A DNA stretch of 43,982 bases from JABCPE02 sp963516675 (GCA_963516675.1 CAUQBH010000015.1:1-43982); one strand, 5' to 3'; shown: positions 31,892-41,086, counted from the stretch's first letter. A program made the numbers and translations. Notes: a model not told the origin generated them from the sequence alone.

Positions 31892-34816
31892 CTAATATCC
31901 GAAAATTTCTTCGAGGCTTACCTCTACGAATTCTCCCATTTTGCTGATAGCCGCCATATCAAGGTTTTCTTTCTTCCCTATGATAGCCGTATTGTAGCTT
32001 ATCGGCTTTATCTTTTGGTTGTAGAAATTGGTCAGCTTCGCCAAATCTAGATTTTGGATTTCAGCATAGACATCTTTACGAATATCGTGGTTAAAGCCTA
32101 ATTTCTGCGTTGCCAGATAGTTGAAATAGATGTTCTGTTTAGTCAGTCTCTGTGATGCTATCTGCTTGAGCGAAGAGTTTTTAGCATTGTCAAACTGCGC
32201 TGGTATCTGCGGAAGATTTGCCATCAGTCCGTTCATCGCTTCTACGGCTTGTCCCAGCTTGTTCGCCTGTGTTCCTATGTAGTTTATCACATAGTCGTGC
32301 TTTCCTTTTTCGCCAGAGCGAGAATAGTTCACATACGCAGAATATGCTAAAGAACGAGCCTCACGGATTTCCTGAAATACGATAGAGGAAAGCCCAGAAC
32401 CGAAATACTCATTGAAAACGCTGGATTTCCCAAAGTCTTTCAGGTCTACGGTTTCGCCTCTTCCCACTTTGCTCATTTCCACCTGCACCATATCATAGTT
32501 TGTGAAATATACTTTTCCGTCTGTGCTCGGCTCAGCATAGATTTTAGCCGCAGGAAGGTCGTATTTCACATTAGATTTTTTGATAATCGGACTTAGGTTT
32601 TTCTTGAATTTCTCCAAATCTTTTCCGTAGAAAAATACTTCGTACGGCGCATTTACTATGTTTTTCGCCATAGATACGAAATCCTCTGCTTTTGCCGAAA
32701 GAAGGCGTTCCTTGCTCACCACATCTCTGAATCTGGAGTTCTTGCCGTATCTCGCATAGCTGGTAAGTGCCGCCATGATATTTTTCTTATCTTTTTTGGC
32801 TACTTCACGAGATTCTAAAATGGTATTTACCACCGTTTTATAGATGTTTTCATCAGCTTTCACATTTCTAAGCCAATGGTCAAACAGCTCTGCACCTTTT
32901 GCCAAATCCTCTTCCAAACCAGATAAAGTAATATTGATACGGTCTTTATCCACACGAATATTGTGATTGATACCGAGTTTAAAGAACTCTTTTTCCATTT
33001 CCTCTGGGCTGTATTTGTCCGTTCCTAAATAATTGAACAAAGTAAACGCCACAGAAAGTTCCTTGTTATTATCCGTTCCGAATGGGAAAATGTAGTTCAT
33101 CTGAGCCAGATTATTCTTCTTATTCTGGATAAAGCTCAGCTTCACGCCATTGATGTTGTCGGTTTTTATTTCTTTTTGATAATCCACGAAAACAGGCTTT
33201 ATTTCCTCTACTTTCTCATTTAGTATAGATTTCAGGAACGGAGACTGAGCCTCTCTGTTTAGCTCTATCGGTGTGATTCCTGGGTTTTCCACACGGATAA
33301 GCTTGTCATTATCGCCTTTTTCTTTGTAGATAATCGCATAATTATCCTTGAAGAAATCATTCGCAAATTTTACAATATCCGCTTTTGTGATTTTTTCATA
33401 CTCCTGAATGTCTTCCAGCTCCTGCTCCCAGCTTCTCTCGCGGATGTAGGTATTGTATAGTGATGAAGCCAGTCCGTCAGCTGTTTCCCAGCCTTTTAGG
33501 CGGTCTTTTTTCATATCGTTGATGATGGCAGTCAGCATCCAGTCTGGGAATTCACCTTTTTTAACTAAATTTATCTGTTCCAAAAGAAGGTTTTTCGTCT
33601 CATCAAGAGACTGATTTTCCTTTGGTACAGCAGAAAGTGCCAAATATCCGTATTGCTTGAACGGAAGCACATACGCCATCGCACGAAGCACTTTTTGTTT
33701 TTGGTTTAGATTTAAATCCAGAAGTCCAGCATCATTGTTGTTGGTGCTGAGAATCTGCGCTACCAGCTCAGCCATTCTTGCTTCTCTTGTTCCGTAGCTG
33801 TCGGTTCTCCATGCCATTTGTAATCGTGGTGCAGAAGGGCTTTTTACCACTCTTTTCACGATTTTGTCCATTGGCTTTTCTACGATTTGTGATTTTTTCG
33901 GTAATGCTTTAGGTTTAAAGTTTCCGAAATATTTCTGAGCCAAAAGAATAGTCTTATCAAAATCCAAATCTCCCACTAGCACCAGCGCATAGTTGTTCGG
34001 CACATAGTATTCATTGAAATACTTGTGAATGGCCACCATAGAAGGGTTTTTCAAATGCTCAGACTTCCCGATAGTGGTCTGCTGTCCGTTCGGGTGCGTA
34101 GGGAATAGGGCGTCCATCAGCTCGTAGCTCATTAGTCGGCCGTCGTTGTCCTGTCCTCGGTTAAACTCCTCATAAACAGCTTCCAGCTCGGTGTGGAACA
34201 GCCTTAGAACCAGTTCAGAGAATCGCTCTTGCTCTACTTTGAACCATTTTTCCAGCTCGTTACTTGGGATATTGTTTTTATAAACTGTTTCATCCAGCCA
34301 AGTGTGGGCATTAGTCCCAGTAGCTCCAAGGGAAGAAATCGCCTTGTCGTATTCGTTGGCAATGGCATATTTAGATGCTTCTTTAGAGATGGCATCTATT
34401 TTTTTGTAAATTTCTTTTTTCTTTTCAGTGTTTTTTTCTGCCTTGTGCTGTTCATAGAGGTCAGAAATTTGTTTTATGTATTTTTTCTCTTTTGCCCAGT
34501 TCTGCGTTCCTATTTTAGAAGTTCCTTTGAACATCATATGCTCTAGATAGTGAGCTAGACCTGTGTTATCAGCAGGGTCGTTATTACTTCCCGTTCTTAC
34601 AGGGATATAGGTCTGGATTCGTGGTGCATCAGAATTTTTCGCTAAATAAACTTTTAGTCCGTTTTTCAGAGTATAGACTCTTACTCCGTTTTCATCATTA
34701 GAAACCATAACATACGAAAAACCATTTTTGTCCGTATGTTTTATCTCCTCATAGTTTTGCGCTTGAAAGGTATTCATCATCAATGCTAATGCTAATGTGG
34801 TTAAAACTTTTTTCAT
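31892..34816 (-). CDS. M16 family zinc metallopeptidase (insulinase-like), secreted
   Basis: A 974-residue protein with a signal peptide from MKKVLTTLALALMMNTFQAQ. The inverted zinc motif HxxEH is GLAHYLEHMMFKG (H89, E92, H93), and the distal glutamate is in AVYEEFNRG (about E216). Four ~230-residue M16 domains are expected; the second half lacks the HxxEH motif, as is usual. A charged helical insertion follows the zinc motif (about 107-150, rich in Lys and Glu). The frame extends 8 codons upstream, but the ATG at 34816 gives the signal peptide, and the promoter TATCTTTG (34845..34838) lies just before it. Such enzymes degrade peptides in the periplasm. Confidence 0.93.
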   Translation of the reverse strand: MKKVLTTLALALMMNTFQAQNYEEIKHTDKNGFSYVMVSNDENGVRVYTLKNGLKVYLAKNSDAPRIQTYIPVRTGSNNDPADNTGLAHYLEHMMFKGTSKIGTQNWAKEKKYIKQISDLYEQHKAEKNTEKKKEIYKKIDAISKEASKYAIANEYDKAISSLGATGTNAHTWLDETVYKNNIPSNELEKWFKVEQERFSELVLRLFHTELEAVYEEFNRGQDNDGRLMSYELMDALFPTHPNGQQTTIGKSEHLKNPSMVAIHKYFNEYYVPNNYALVLVGDLDFDKTILLAQKYFGNFKPKALPKKSQIVEKPMDKIVKRVVKSPSAPRLQMAWRTDSYGTREARMAELVAQILSTNNNDAGLLDLNLNQKQKVLRAMAYVLPFKQYGYLALSAVPKENQSLDETKNLLLEQINLVKKGEFPDWMLTAIINDMKKDRLKGWETADGLASSLYNTYIRERSWEQELEDIQEYEKITKADIVKFANDFFKDNYAIIYKEKGDNDKLIRVENPGITPIELNREAQSPFLKSILNEKVEEIKPVFVDYQKEIKTDNINGVKLSFIQNKKNNLAQMNYIFPFGTDNNKELSVAFTLFNYLGTDKYSPEEMEKEFFKLGINHNIRVDKDRINITLSGLEEDLAKGAELFDHWLRNVKADENIYKTVVNTILESREVAKKDKKNIMAALTSYARYGKNSRFRDVVSKERLLSAKAEDFVSMAKNIVNAPYEVFFYGKDLEKFKKNLSPIIKKSNVKYDLPAAKIYAEPSTDGKVYFTNYDMVQVEMSKVGRGETVDLKDFGKSSVFNEYFGSGLSSIVFQEIREARSLAYSAYVNYSRSGEKGKHDYVINYIGTQANKLGQAVEAMNGLMANLPQIPAQFDNAKNSSLKQIASQRLTKQNIYFNYLATQKLGFNHDIRKDVYAEIQNLDLAKLTNFYNQKIKPISYNTAIIGKKENLDMAAISKMGEFVEVSLEEIFGY

Positions 34817-34837
34817 GAAATTAAATTTAAATGGAAA

Positions 34838-34845
34838 CAAAGATA
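34838..34845 (-). promoter_or_regulatory. -7 promoter element of the M16 peptidase gene
   Basis: TATCTTTG on the minus strand, 21 nt before the ATG; it lies upstream of the ATG at 34816 but overlaps the extended frame's first codon at 34840, which supports the shorter start. Confidence 0.65.
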
Positions 34846-34945
34846 ACCAAAAAATATTAAATCCATAAACAAAGCCAGTGCCTTATTTTATATTTTATAA
34901 AAAAAAGAAAGTTTCGTATATTAGTCGCTTAAAATATTAAAGACA

Positions 34946-35863
34946 TTGAGCGCATTTCTTACCATATTAGGTTTTAATTCTGCCATACCTACCGTCACTT
35001 CCTCGCCTACGGCACAGGTTTTAGAGATGGCAGAACGACATTTTCTGATAGACTGCGGCGAGGGAACGCAGGTGCAGCTGAGAAAAGCCAAAGCCAAATT
35101 TTCTAAAATCAATCATATTTTTATTTCTCATCTCCATGGCGACCATTGTTTCGGGCTTCCTGGGCTTATTTCGTCCTTTCAGCTGCTCGGCAGGGAAACG
35201 TCACTGCATATTTACGGGCCTGCGGGCATTCAGGAGCTGATAGAAACCGTGCTGAGGCTTACCGAGACCAACAAGGGATTTGAACTGGTTTTTCACGAAT
35301 TAAAGGGAAAAGAATCCGTGCTTGTCTTTGAAGACAGCAAGGTGGAAGTTTATACCATTCCGCTGAACCACAGGATTTACTGCAATGGCTATCTTTTCAA
35401 GGAAAAACCAAAGGAGCGCCACCTGAATATGAATGAAATCGCCAAATATCCAGAAATAGAAATTTGTGATTATCACAACATCAAACGAGGAAAAGATTTT
35501 GTCCTAAGTGATGGCTATGTCCTTAAAAATGAAACGCTTACCACTCCGCCCGAGACGTCTGTTTCTTATGCTTTTTGTAGTGATACCCGCTATCTGGAGT
35601 CGGTAATTCCGATTATTGAAGGTGCAAACTTGCTCTATCACGAGGCTACTTTTCTAGATGATTTGAAGGATTTAGCCAAACATACAGGGCATTCCACCGC
35701 GATAGAGGCGGCAATGATTGCAGAAAAAGCCAAAGTGAAAAAATTGATTTTAGGGCATTTTTCTAATCGATATACGGATTATTCAGTGTTTTTAGAAGAG
35801 GCGAAAGTTGTATTTAAAAATGCCTATCTGCCCAAAGCCTTGGAACGCGTAGAAATAAATTGA
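34946..35863 (+). CDS. rnz: ribonuclease Z (tRNA 3' processing endonuclease)
   Basis: Cuts 3' trailers from tRNA precursors that, like the tRNA-Phe here, lack an encoded CCA. The 305-residue metallo-beta-lactamase-fold protein has HLHGDHCFGLPGL (H62, H64, D66, H67), the early FLIDCGEGTQVQL, YCNGYLFKE in the exosite-flanked centre, FCSDTRY, HEATFLDD and GHFSNRY. The start is a TTG at 34946; it gives SAFLTILGFNSAIPT, the normal family N-terminus, and no ATG is near. TATATTAG at about 34916-34923 may be the -7 box. The pldA frame overlaps the stop region. Confidence 0.96.
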   Translation: MSAFLTILGFNSAIPTVTSSPTAQVLEMAERHFLIDCGEGTQVQLRKAKAKFSKINHIFISHLHGDHCFGLPGLISSFQLLGRETSLHIYGPAGIQELIETVLRLTETNKGFELVFHELKGKESVLVFEDSKVEVYTIPLNHRIYCNGYLFKEKPKERHLNMNEIAKYPEIEICDYHNIKRGKDFVLSDGYVLKNETLTTPPETSVSYAFCSDTRYLESVIPIIEGANLLYHEATFLDDLKDLAKHTGHSTAIEAAMIAEKAKVKKLILGHFSNRYTDYSVFLEEAKVVFKNAYLPKALERVEIN

Positions 35864-35877
35864 GATTAACTAAAATA

Positions 35878-36807
35878 ATGAGCCAAAAAATACTTTTATT
35901 TTTATCCTTGCTGATAAATATTGTGGTGTTTTCGCAGGAAACAGACACATTACAGACCGCACAAGAAAATCCAGATACATCTATTTTCAAAGGATATTTT
36001 TCTGACCCGATAGACCGCATGTGGGAGCTGAGAGACCCTTACAGACGAGGGACTTTTAGTCTGAGAGCACATAGACCCAATTATATCATTGTTTCCAGAT
36101 ATTCAAGCCTTCCTAATAGACAGCCAATAGGTCTGAATGCCAATCGAGCAGTTCCAGAATACAAAAACTTTCAAAATATAGAAGCCAAATTTCAGGTTAG
36201 CTTGAAAGCCAAGGTGTTACAGGGTGCTTTCTGGAATAAAGGCGACCTTTGGGTAGGTTTTACTCAGCAGTCTTTTTGGCAGGTTTATAACGGTAAAATG
36301 TCCCGCCCTTTCCGTGAGACCAACTATGAGCCAGAGCTGATGTTCATCTATCCGCTGAACCTATCCGCAGGAAAATTTAAAATAAAAATGGCGGGAATAT
36401 CCGTAAATCACCAGTCCAACGGAAAAGAGGAACTGCTCTCGCGAAGCTGGAACAGACTTATTCTCATCACCGCTTTTGAGTGGGGAGATTTTTACATTAC
36501 GAATAAATTATGGCAGAGATTTACTGAAAAAGGGGACGATGATGATAATCCCAGCATAGAGGAATATGTGGGAAGAACCGAATTTACCATCGGCTATTCT
36601 AGAAAAAGTCATATTTTTTCTTTGGTTTTGCGTAATAATCTGAATTTTAAGCATAATAGAGGCTTTGCAGAGTTTTCTTGGATTTATCCTATCAAAGGAA
36701 CTCTTAAAATGATGTTTCAGGCATCTCACGGCTATGGAGATTCTCTGATTGATTATAATCACAAACAGACTATAATTGGTATAGGAGCTGTTTTCCTTCC
36801 GATGTAA
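35878..36807 (+). CDS. pldA: outer membrane phospholipase A
   Basis: A 309-residue protein with a signal peptide (MSQKILLFLSLLINIVVFSQ). The body has the beta-barrel pattern and the OMPLA active-site motif VNHQSNGK (H178, S180) followed by SRSWNR, and the later YGDSLIDYN strand. OMPLA dimerises in the presence of calcium in the outer membrane and hydrolyses phospholipids that reach the outer leaflet. A TTG start at 35860 in the same frame is possible, but the ATG at 35878 gives the better signal. It lies 14 nt after rnz and 10 nt before the next gene. Confidence 0.92.
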   Translation: MSQKILLFLSLLINIVVFSQETDTLQTAQENPDTSIFKGYFSDPIDRMWELRDPYRRGTFSLRAHRPNYIIVSRYSSLPNRQPIGLNANRAVPEYKNFQNIEAKFQVSLKAKVLQGAFWNKGDLWVGFTQQSFWQVYNGKMSRPFRETNYEPELMFIYPLNLSAGKFKIKMAGISVNHQSNGKEELLSRSWNRLILITAFEWGDFYITNKLWQRFTEKGDDDDNPSIEEYVGRTEFTIGYSRKSHIFSLVLRNNLNFKHNRGFAEFSWIYPIKGTLKMMFQASHGYGDSLIDYNHKQTIIGIGAVFLPM

Positions 36808-36817
36808 ATGATAGATA

Positions 36818-37579
36818 ATGAATGATTTAAAATCTTTTTTGGACGAAAAAGCCGAGCAGTATAATCATCCTGATTTTGTGCTGGGAGACCCTATTCAGAT
36901 GCTGCATCGTTTCGAGCTAAAACAGGATATAGAAATTATAGGTTTTTTAACGGCAACTATCGCTTGGGGAAACCGAAAATCCATCATCAAAAGTGCAGAA
37001 AAAATGCTCCTAATTATGGGCAATTCGCCGTATGATTTTGTGATGAATTTCAAAGAAAAAGATTTTGAAAAAATGGAGAATAAAGCCATTCACAGGACAT
37101 TTTCTTTGGAGGATTTTAGGTTTTTTCTGTCCGCTCTGCGAAAGATTTATACAAAGAACGAAAGTTTAGAAAATTTATTTTTATTAAAAGAAGGCGAGAC
37201 CAATTTTTATCATGCTTTGGAGCGTTTTAGGAATACTTTTTTTGAGAATGATTTTCAGCACCGAAGCCAGAAACATATCAGTTCCACTTATAAAAATTCC
37301 GCTGCGAAAAGGCTGATGATGTATCTTCGCTGGATGGTGCGGAAGGATAATAAGGGCGTAGATTTGGGAATCTGGGAAAATATTGGTCAGGAATATTTGT
37401 CCGTTCCGTTGGATGTCCATGTGGGGAATATTTCGCGGAAACTGGGGCTGATACAGAGAACTCAGAACGACTGGAAAACGGTGGAAGAACTTGATTTTCA
37501 GCTGAGAAAAATGGATGAAAAAGACCCTGCAAAGTATGATTTTGCGTTGTTTGGTCTGGGAGTATTTGAGAATTTTTAG
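36818..37579 (+). CDS. TIGR02757 family protein
   Basis: A 253-residue cytoplasmic protein matching the TIGR02757 family (DUF2400), which is widespread in Bacteroidota and of unknown function. Recognised segments are IGFLTATIAWGNRKSI (about 41-56), AAKRLMMYLRWMVRKD (about 164-179) and VPLDVHVGNISRKLGL (about 196-211). The family is distantly related to helix-hairpin-helix DNA glycosylases; the conserved LDVH segment sits where the catalytic Asp occurs, but activity is unproven. It is in the rnz-pldA run of closely spaced genes. Confidence 0.85.
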   Translation: MNDLKSFLDEKAEQYNHPDFVLGDPIQMLHRFELKQDIEIIGFLTATIAWGNRKSIIKSAEKMLLIMGNSPYDFVMNFKEKDFEKMENKAIHRTFSLEDFRFFLSALRKIYTKNESLENLFLLKEGETNFYHALERFRNTFFENDFQHRSQKHISSTYKNSAAKRLMMYLRWMVRKDNKGVDLGIWENIGQEYLSVPLDVHVGNISRKLGLIQRTQNDWKTVEELDFQLRKMDEKDPAKYDFALFGLGVFENF

Positions 37580-37605
37580 AAATAAGTGAAATTTAATTTT
37601 TTATA

Positions 37606-38031
37606 GTGTTTAGTAAAGAGGAATCACAGCGGCTGCGGCAGGAATTTTGGACATCTTTTGGAAAGTCTTTTCCGCGAAAATGGACATTGTATAATACTAA
37701 AATAAAAGGTTTTAGTTTCAAATTTTATTTTGACACTAAAAAAGCAATGGTTTTGGTGGAGATAGATGGGAATTTAGACCATAGAGTAAAGTATTTTGAG
37801 AAGATGCAGTCCATGGAGGGCATCTTTGAGGAATATTGGGAAGATGCGGTTTATTCGGATTCTTTCGAGCTTGAAAACGGAAAGGAGGTTTCCTGTGTAT
37901 TTGTCGAAAAACAAGGAGTCTGCATTCACAACAGGAATACATGGCAGGAAACAATGGAATTTCTCTCTGAAAAAATGCAGAAATTAGAAGAATTTTGGCA
38001 GGAATATCAGGATTTTTTCAAAGAGGAGTAG
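37606..38031 (+). CDS. DUF4268 domain protein
   Basis: A 141-residue soluble protein with a GTG start at 37606 (MFSKEESQRLRQEFWTSFGKSF). The alternating pattern (FKFYFDTKKAMVLVEIDG, CVFVEKQGVCIHNRNTW) and the helix-rich ends fit DUF4268, a family found alone in Bacteroidota and as an accessory domain elsewhere, with a nuclease-like fold suspected but no established function. It starts 26 nt after the TIGR02757 gene and ends 65 nt before deoC, probably the last gene of that operon. Confidence 0.8.
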   Translation: MFSKEESQRLRQEFWTSFGKSFPRKWTLYNTKIKGFSFKFYFDTKKAMVLVEIDGNLDHRVKYFEKMQSMEGIFEEYWEDAVYSDSFELENGKEVSCVFVEKQGVCIHNRNTWQETMEFLSEKMQKLEEFWQEYQDFFKEE

Positions 38032-38057
38032 ATTTATGATTTATCTCATTTTAATTT

Positions 38058-38091
38058 TTTTGAAACTAATCTAATAAAAGTTATACTTTTG
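38058..38091 (+). promoter_or_regulatory. promoter of deoC
   Basis: TTTG (38058-38061), 22 nt, TACTTTTG (38084-38091). The deoC ATG begins 5 nt after the box, so the transcript would start at or next to the initiation codon. Confidence 0.75.
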
Positions 38092-38096
38092 GGGGT

Positions 38097-38840
38097 ATGG
38101 AAACAAGAAATTATTTAGATTCGACTTACCTCAAAACTCCTGCTCAGTCAGGACTTTCTGAGGAAGAGACATTGAAAAAGGTATATGATTTGGCTCAGGA
38201 AGCTGCGGATAATGGGCTGTTTGCGGTGATGATTCGCCCGCAGTATGTGAAACAGATTAAGCAGTTTTTGAGCGAGAAAAATTCTGCTGTGAAAGTGGGA
38301 ACGGTAATAGGTTTTCACCAAGGGACAGCACCTGTGTACGAAAAATTGAAAGAAGCACAGCAGGCGATAGATGATGGAGCAGATGAACTGGATTTTGTAA
38401 TTAACTATGAAGCCTTTAAAAAAGGAAGTCTGGAAGCGCTTAAATTTGAATTTCTACGATGCACAGAGCTTTGTATGAAAAACAATAAAGTAGCAAAATG
38501 GATTATAGAAATAGTGGCTTTGACCGATGAGCAGATAGCTTCTATTACTAAAAACATCGTAAAATGGGCGACTATCAGCTTTACGAAGGAGCAGCTTGCT
38601 AATATTTTCATCAAATCTTCTACTGGTTTCTATGAAACTCAGGATGGAAAGCCAAACGGCGCGACCAAAGAAGGCATACAAATCATGCTGGATAATGCAG
38701 ATGTACTGCCAGTAAAGGCCGCAGGAGGAATCAGAACCAAAGAAGAAGCCGAAGAAATGATAAAAATGGGAGTGAAACGAATAGGAACATCCTCTGCATT
38801 AGCATTGATAGGGAAGGGACAGAGCAGCTCTGGATACTAA
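38097..38840 (+). CDS. deoC: deoxyribose-phosphate aldolase
   Basis: Cleaves 2-deoxyribose-5-phosphate to glyceraldehyde-3-phosphate and acetaldehyde in nucleoside salvage. The 247-residue TIM barrel opens YLDSTYLKTPAQSG, has the Schiff-base lysine in FIKSSTGF (K173) and the second lysine in PVKAAGGIRT (K207), and DELDFVINYEAFKKGS in the centre. The segment GFHQGTAPVYEKLKEA (72-87) departs from the common GFPxG motif, so it belongs to a divergent branch, but the catalytic lysines are kept. The message appears leaderless (see promoter). A terminator follows directly. Confidence 0.93.
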   Translation: METRNYLDSTYLKTPAQSGLSEEETLKKVYDLAQEAADNGLFAVMIRPQYVKQIKQFLSEKNSAVKVGTVIGFHQGTAPVYEKLKEAQQAIDDGADELDFVINYEAFKKGSLEALKFEFLRCTELCMKNNKVAKWIIEIVALTDEQIASITKNIVKWATISFTKEQLANIFIKSSTGFYETQDGKPNGATKEGIQIMLDNADVLPVKAAGGIRTKEEAEEMIKMGVKRIGTSSALALIGKGQSSSGY

Positions 38841-38854
38841 AAACTAAAAATAAA

Positions 38855-38887
38855 AAAGTCAGGATTTTGTCCTGACTTTCTTTTTTT
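38855..38887. terminator. terminator between deoC and pheS
   Basis: Perfect 10-bp stem AAAGTCAGGA / TCCTGACTTT (38855-38879) with loop TTTTG and a T-rich tail (CTTTTTTT); an A run on the other side allows use by the converging pheS. Confidence 0.9.
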
Positions 38888-39899
38888 ATAAAGATTTAAA
38901 TTGTTCCAAGGTTCTGATATCATTCTCAAAGAACATACGAATGTCTGACATTTGGTAAAGAAGCATTACGATTCGCTCTATTCCCATACCAAAAGCATAT
39001 CCGCTGTATTTATCAGGGTCTATGTTCACATTTTTGAGAACGGCAGGATCTACCATACCACAGCCCATGATTTCCAGCCAGCCTGTTCCTTTCGTGATTC
39101 TGTAATCCGTTTCGGAGTTAAGCCCCCAGTATACATCCACCTCTGCACTTGGCTCTGTGAAAGGGAAATAAGAAGGACGCATTCTGATTTTTGACTTTCC
39201 GAAAAGCTCCGTAGTGAAAAACTGAATGGTTTGTTTCAAGTCTGCAAAACTCACATTTTCATCGATATAAAGTCCTTCTATCTGGTGGAAAATACAATGA
39301 GAACGAGATGAAACAGCCTCGTTTCTGAAAACTCGCCCAGGCGAAAGAATACGGATAGGCGGTTCATTTTTCTCCATGTATCTGATTTGCACAGAAGAAG
39401 TGTGAGTTCTTAGCAGAACATCAGGATTCGTTTCGATGAAGAAAGTATCCTGCATATCTCTTGCTGGATGATATTCAGGTAAGTTCAGCGCGGTGAAGTT
39501 ATGCCAGTCATCTTCTATCTCTGGTCCGTCAGCCACTGCAAAACCGATAGATTTAAAAATATCTGTGATTCTATTTTTTACCAAATTGATAGGATGTCTA
39601 GACCCTAGCTCCAGAGGGAAACCAGGTCTGGTAAGGTCTTCCTTTTCCGCAACTACATTCTGTGAAGAGCTATTCTGTGTCAGCTCTTCTAGTTTAGCAG
39701 AGATGCTTTGTTTCAGTAAGTTTATTTTCTGACCATATTCTTTTTTTTGGTCATTGGATACAGATTTGAACTGTTCAAATAAATCATTCAAAATCCCTTT
39801 TTTTCCATTGAATTTGATTCTGAATTGTTCAATTTCATCCTTTTTCTGGGAATGAAATTTTTGGACTTCATTTAAAAGTTCATCTATTTTTGTTAGCAT
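38886..39899 (-). CDS. pheS: phenylalanine-tRNA ligase alpha subunit
   Basis: The catalytic subunit of the alpha2-beta2 PheRS, which charges the tRNA-Phe encoded at 17738. The 337-residue protein has the N-terminal coiled-coil that binds tRNA (~1-85) and the class II core: motif 2 FRNEAVSSRSHCIFHQIEGL (about 203-222), RMRPSYFPFTEPSAEVDV, and motif 3 GMGIERIVMLLYQMSDIR (about 303-320). pheT is not adjacent, so the two subunits are encoded separately. No T-box or Phe-rich leader is present; the promoter lies 23 nt upstream. Confidence 0.97.
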   Translation of the reverse strand: MLTKIDELLNEVQKFHSQKKDEIEQFRIKFNGKKGILNDLFEQFKSVSNDQKKEYGQKINLLKQSISAKLEELTQNSSSQNVVAEKEDLTRPGFPLELGSRHPINLVKNRITDIFKSIGFAVADGPEIEDDWHNFTALNLPEYHPARDMQDTFFIETNPDVLLRTHTSSVQIRYMEKNEPPIRILSPGRVFRNEAVSSRSHCIFHQIEGLYIDENVSFADLKQTIQFFTTELFGKSKIRMRPSYFPFTEPSAEVDVYWGLNSETDYRITKGTGWLEIMGCGMVDPAVLKNVNIDPDKYSGYAFGMGIERIVMLLYQMSDIRMFFENDIRTLEQFKSL

Positions 39900-39921
39900 T
39901 TTCTGTTTTTATTTAGGTCGA

Positions 39922-39953
39922 CAAAAGTACAATTTTTTTAGTTTTTAAACAAA
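39922..39953 (-). promoter_or_regulatory. promoter of pheS
   Basis: On the minus strand, TTTG (about 39953..39950), 20 nt, TACTTTTG (39929..39922), 23 nt before the ATG. Confidence 0.75.
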
Positions 39954-39955
39954 AT

Positions 39956-39982
39956 AAAAACCTGTCTAATAATATAGACAGG
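39956..39982 (-). terminator. terminator after the YceI gene
   Basis: Stem CCTGTCTA / TAGACAGG (39961-39982) with a 6-nt loop, followed on the minus strand by TTTTT. It precedes the pheS promoter, so it is not a pheS attenuator. Confidence 0.85.
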
Positions 39983-40012
39983 CTAACATATAAAATTAAA
40001 AAAATGAAAAAA

Positions 40013-40666
40013 TTATTTTTTATTGAAAGCTTTTATAGCAACTTGTAGAGTGAATTCATTTTTTATAATGCCATCTTTTATTGGCAGCTGGAATTTCACT
40101 CCGAATTCCGTTCTGTCTATATCCGTAGGCTCAGTGTATATGCTGACCTGCTCGGTATCAACTTTTACATTGGCGTTAAAACTCACAGCCTTTGTAATTC
40201 CTTTTATTGTCAAATTTCCTTCAATAACGGAGTTGTAATCTCCATGTTCTGAGGGAGTTACTTTTGTAATTTCAAATGTAGCCGTAGGAAACTGCTCTAC
40301 ATCAAAGAAATCGGAGTTTTTGAGGTGGTTGTCAAGCTTTGCAGCAAGTTCTTTATCCTCTATATCTGTGGTTGTGATGGATTTAGTATCAATTACCAAT
40401 TTTCCAGAAACCAGTTTTCCGCCTTTCACATTGATATCTCCTTCCGAAAAATCCATTGTCCCAAAGTGGCTGGTGTTTTCAGATCTAAAGATTTTGTAAC
40501 CTTTCCAGTCGATGTTACTTTGTTCTTTATTTATTGTAAAGGTTTGATAATCAGCTACTGACTTCTCTTTTACAGGCTCGTTTGTTACCGTTTCTTTTTC
40601 CTTTTTACAAGAAACAGTGATTCCCACCAAGGCGATGCATAGAAAGTAAACTAAATATTTTTTCAT
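40013..40666 (-). CDS. YceI family lipoprotein
   Basis: A 217-residue protein with a lipoprotein signal ending ITVSCKK (C20), a short charged linker, then the YceI lipocalin-like beta barrel (~42-215): QSNIDWKGYKI, SHFGTMDFSEGDINVKGGKLVSG, LKNSDFFDVEQFPTATFEITKV and LTIKGITKAV are the family's conserved strands. YceI proteins bind long isoprenoid or amide lipids; the ligand here is unknown. It begins 1 nt after the yjdM stop and is co-transcribed with it. Confidence 0.92.
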   Translation of the reverse strand: MKKYLVYFLCIALVGITVSCKKEKETVTNEPVKEKSVADYQTFTINKEQSNIDWKGYKIFRSENTSHFGTMDFSEGDINVKGGKLVSGKLVIDTKSITTTDIEDKELAAKLDNHLKNSDFFDVEQFPTATFEITKVTPSEHGDYNSVIEGNLTIKGITKAVSFNANVKVDTEQVSIYTEPTDIDRTEFGVKFQLPIKDGIIKNEFTLQVAIKAFNKK

Positions 40667-40667
40667 T

Positions 40668-41006
40668 TTATGCTTTCTTCACAAATTCAGATTTTAGTCC
40701 CATTGCTCCAAAACCATCTATTTTGCAGTCGATATTATGGTCGCTGTCAAAATTTAAACGGATATTTTTCACTTTTGTTCCAGCTTTTATAGGTTTAGGA
40801 GCTCCTTTTACAGGAAGGTCTTTTACGATTACCACAGTGTCGCCATTTTGGAGTTCGTTTCCATTGGCATCTAGGATTTTATCACCACTATTGGCAGATT
40901 CTTCCGCAGGATTCCATTCGTGAAAGCACTGAGAACATGCCATCAAATCACCATTTTCATAAGTAAATTCAGAACCACAAGCAGGGCAGATAATAGTATC
41001 ACTCAT
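40668..41006 (-). CDS. yjdM: zinc ribbon protein YjdM (PhnA family)
   Basis: A 112-residue protein with an N-terminal zinc ribbon, CPAC (C7, C10) and CSQC (C24, C27), and a C-terminal SH3-like PhnA domain (NGDTVVIVKDLPVKG, ending INCKIDGFGAMGLKSEFVKK-like). YjdM was once called an alkylphosphonate protein, but a role in phosphonate uptake is not supported in E. coli. Its promoter is clear: TTG, 20 nt, TATCTTTG (41042..41035). Confidence 0.93.
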   Translation of the reverse strand: MSDTIICPACGSEFTYENGDLMACSQCFHEWNPAEESANSGDKILDANGNELQNGDTVVIVKDLPVKGAPKPIKAGTKVKNIRLNFDSDHNIDCKIDGFGAMGLKSEFVKKA

Positions 41007-41034
41007 TATATTTATTCGTTTAAAAATTTGGCTG

Positions 41035-41065
41035 CAAAGATAAAAAATATAACTACGCTAAACAA
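41035..41065 (-). promoter_or_regulatory. promoter of yjdM-YceI
   Basis: On the minus strand, TTG (about 41065..41063), 20 nt, TATCTTTG (41042..41035), 28 nt before the ATG at 41006. Confidence 0.75.
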
Positions 41066-41086
41066 TCTCAAACATAATTATTGTAC

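Noticed and set aside
35860..35877. TTG start for pldA overlapping rnz
   Set aside because: The six extra residues precede a good signal peptide that begins at the ATG at 35878.
39900..39982. pheS attenuator or T-box
   Set aside because: The hairpin and T run lie upstream of the pheS promoter and end the YceI transcript; no Phe-rich leader ORF or T-box sequence is present.
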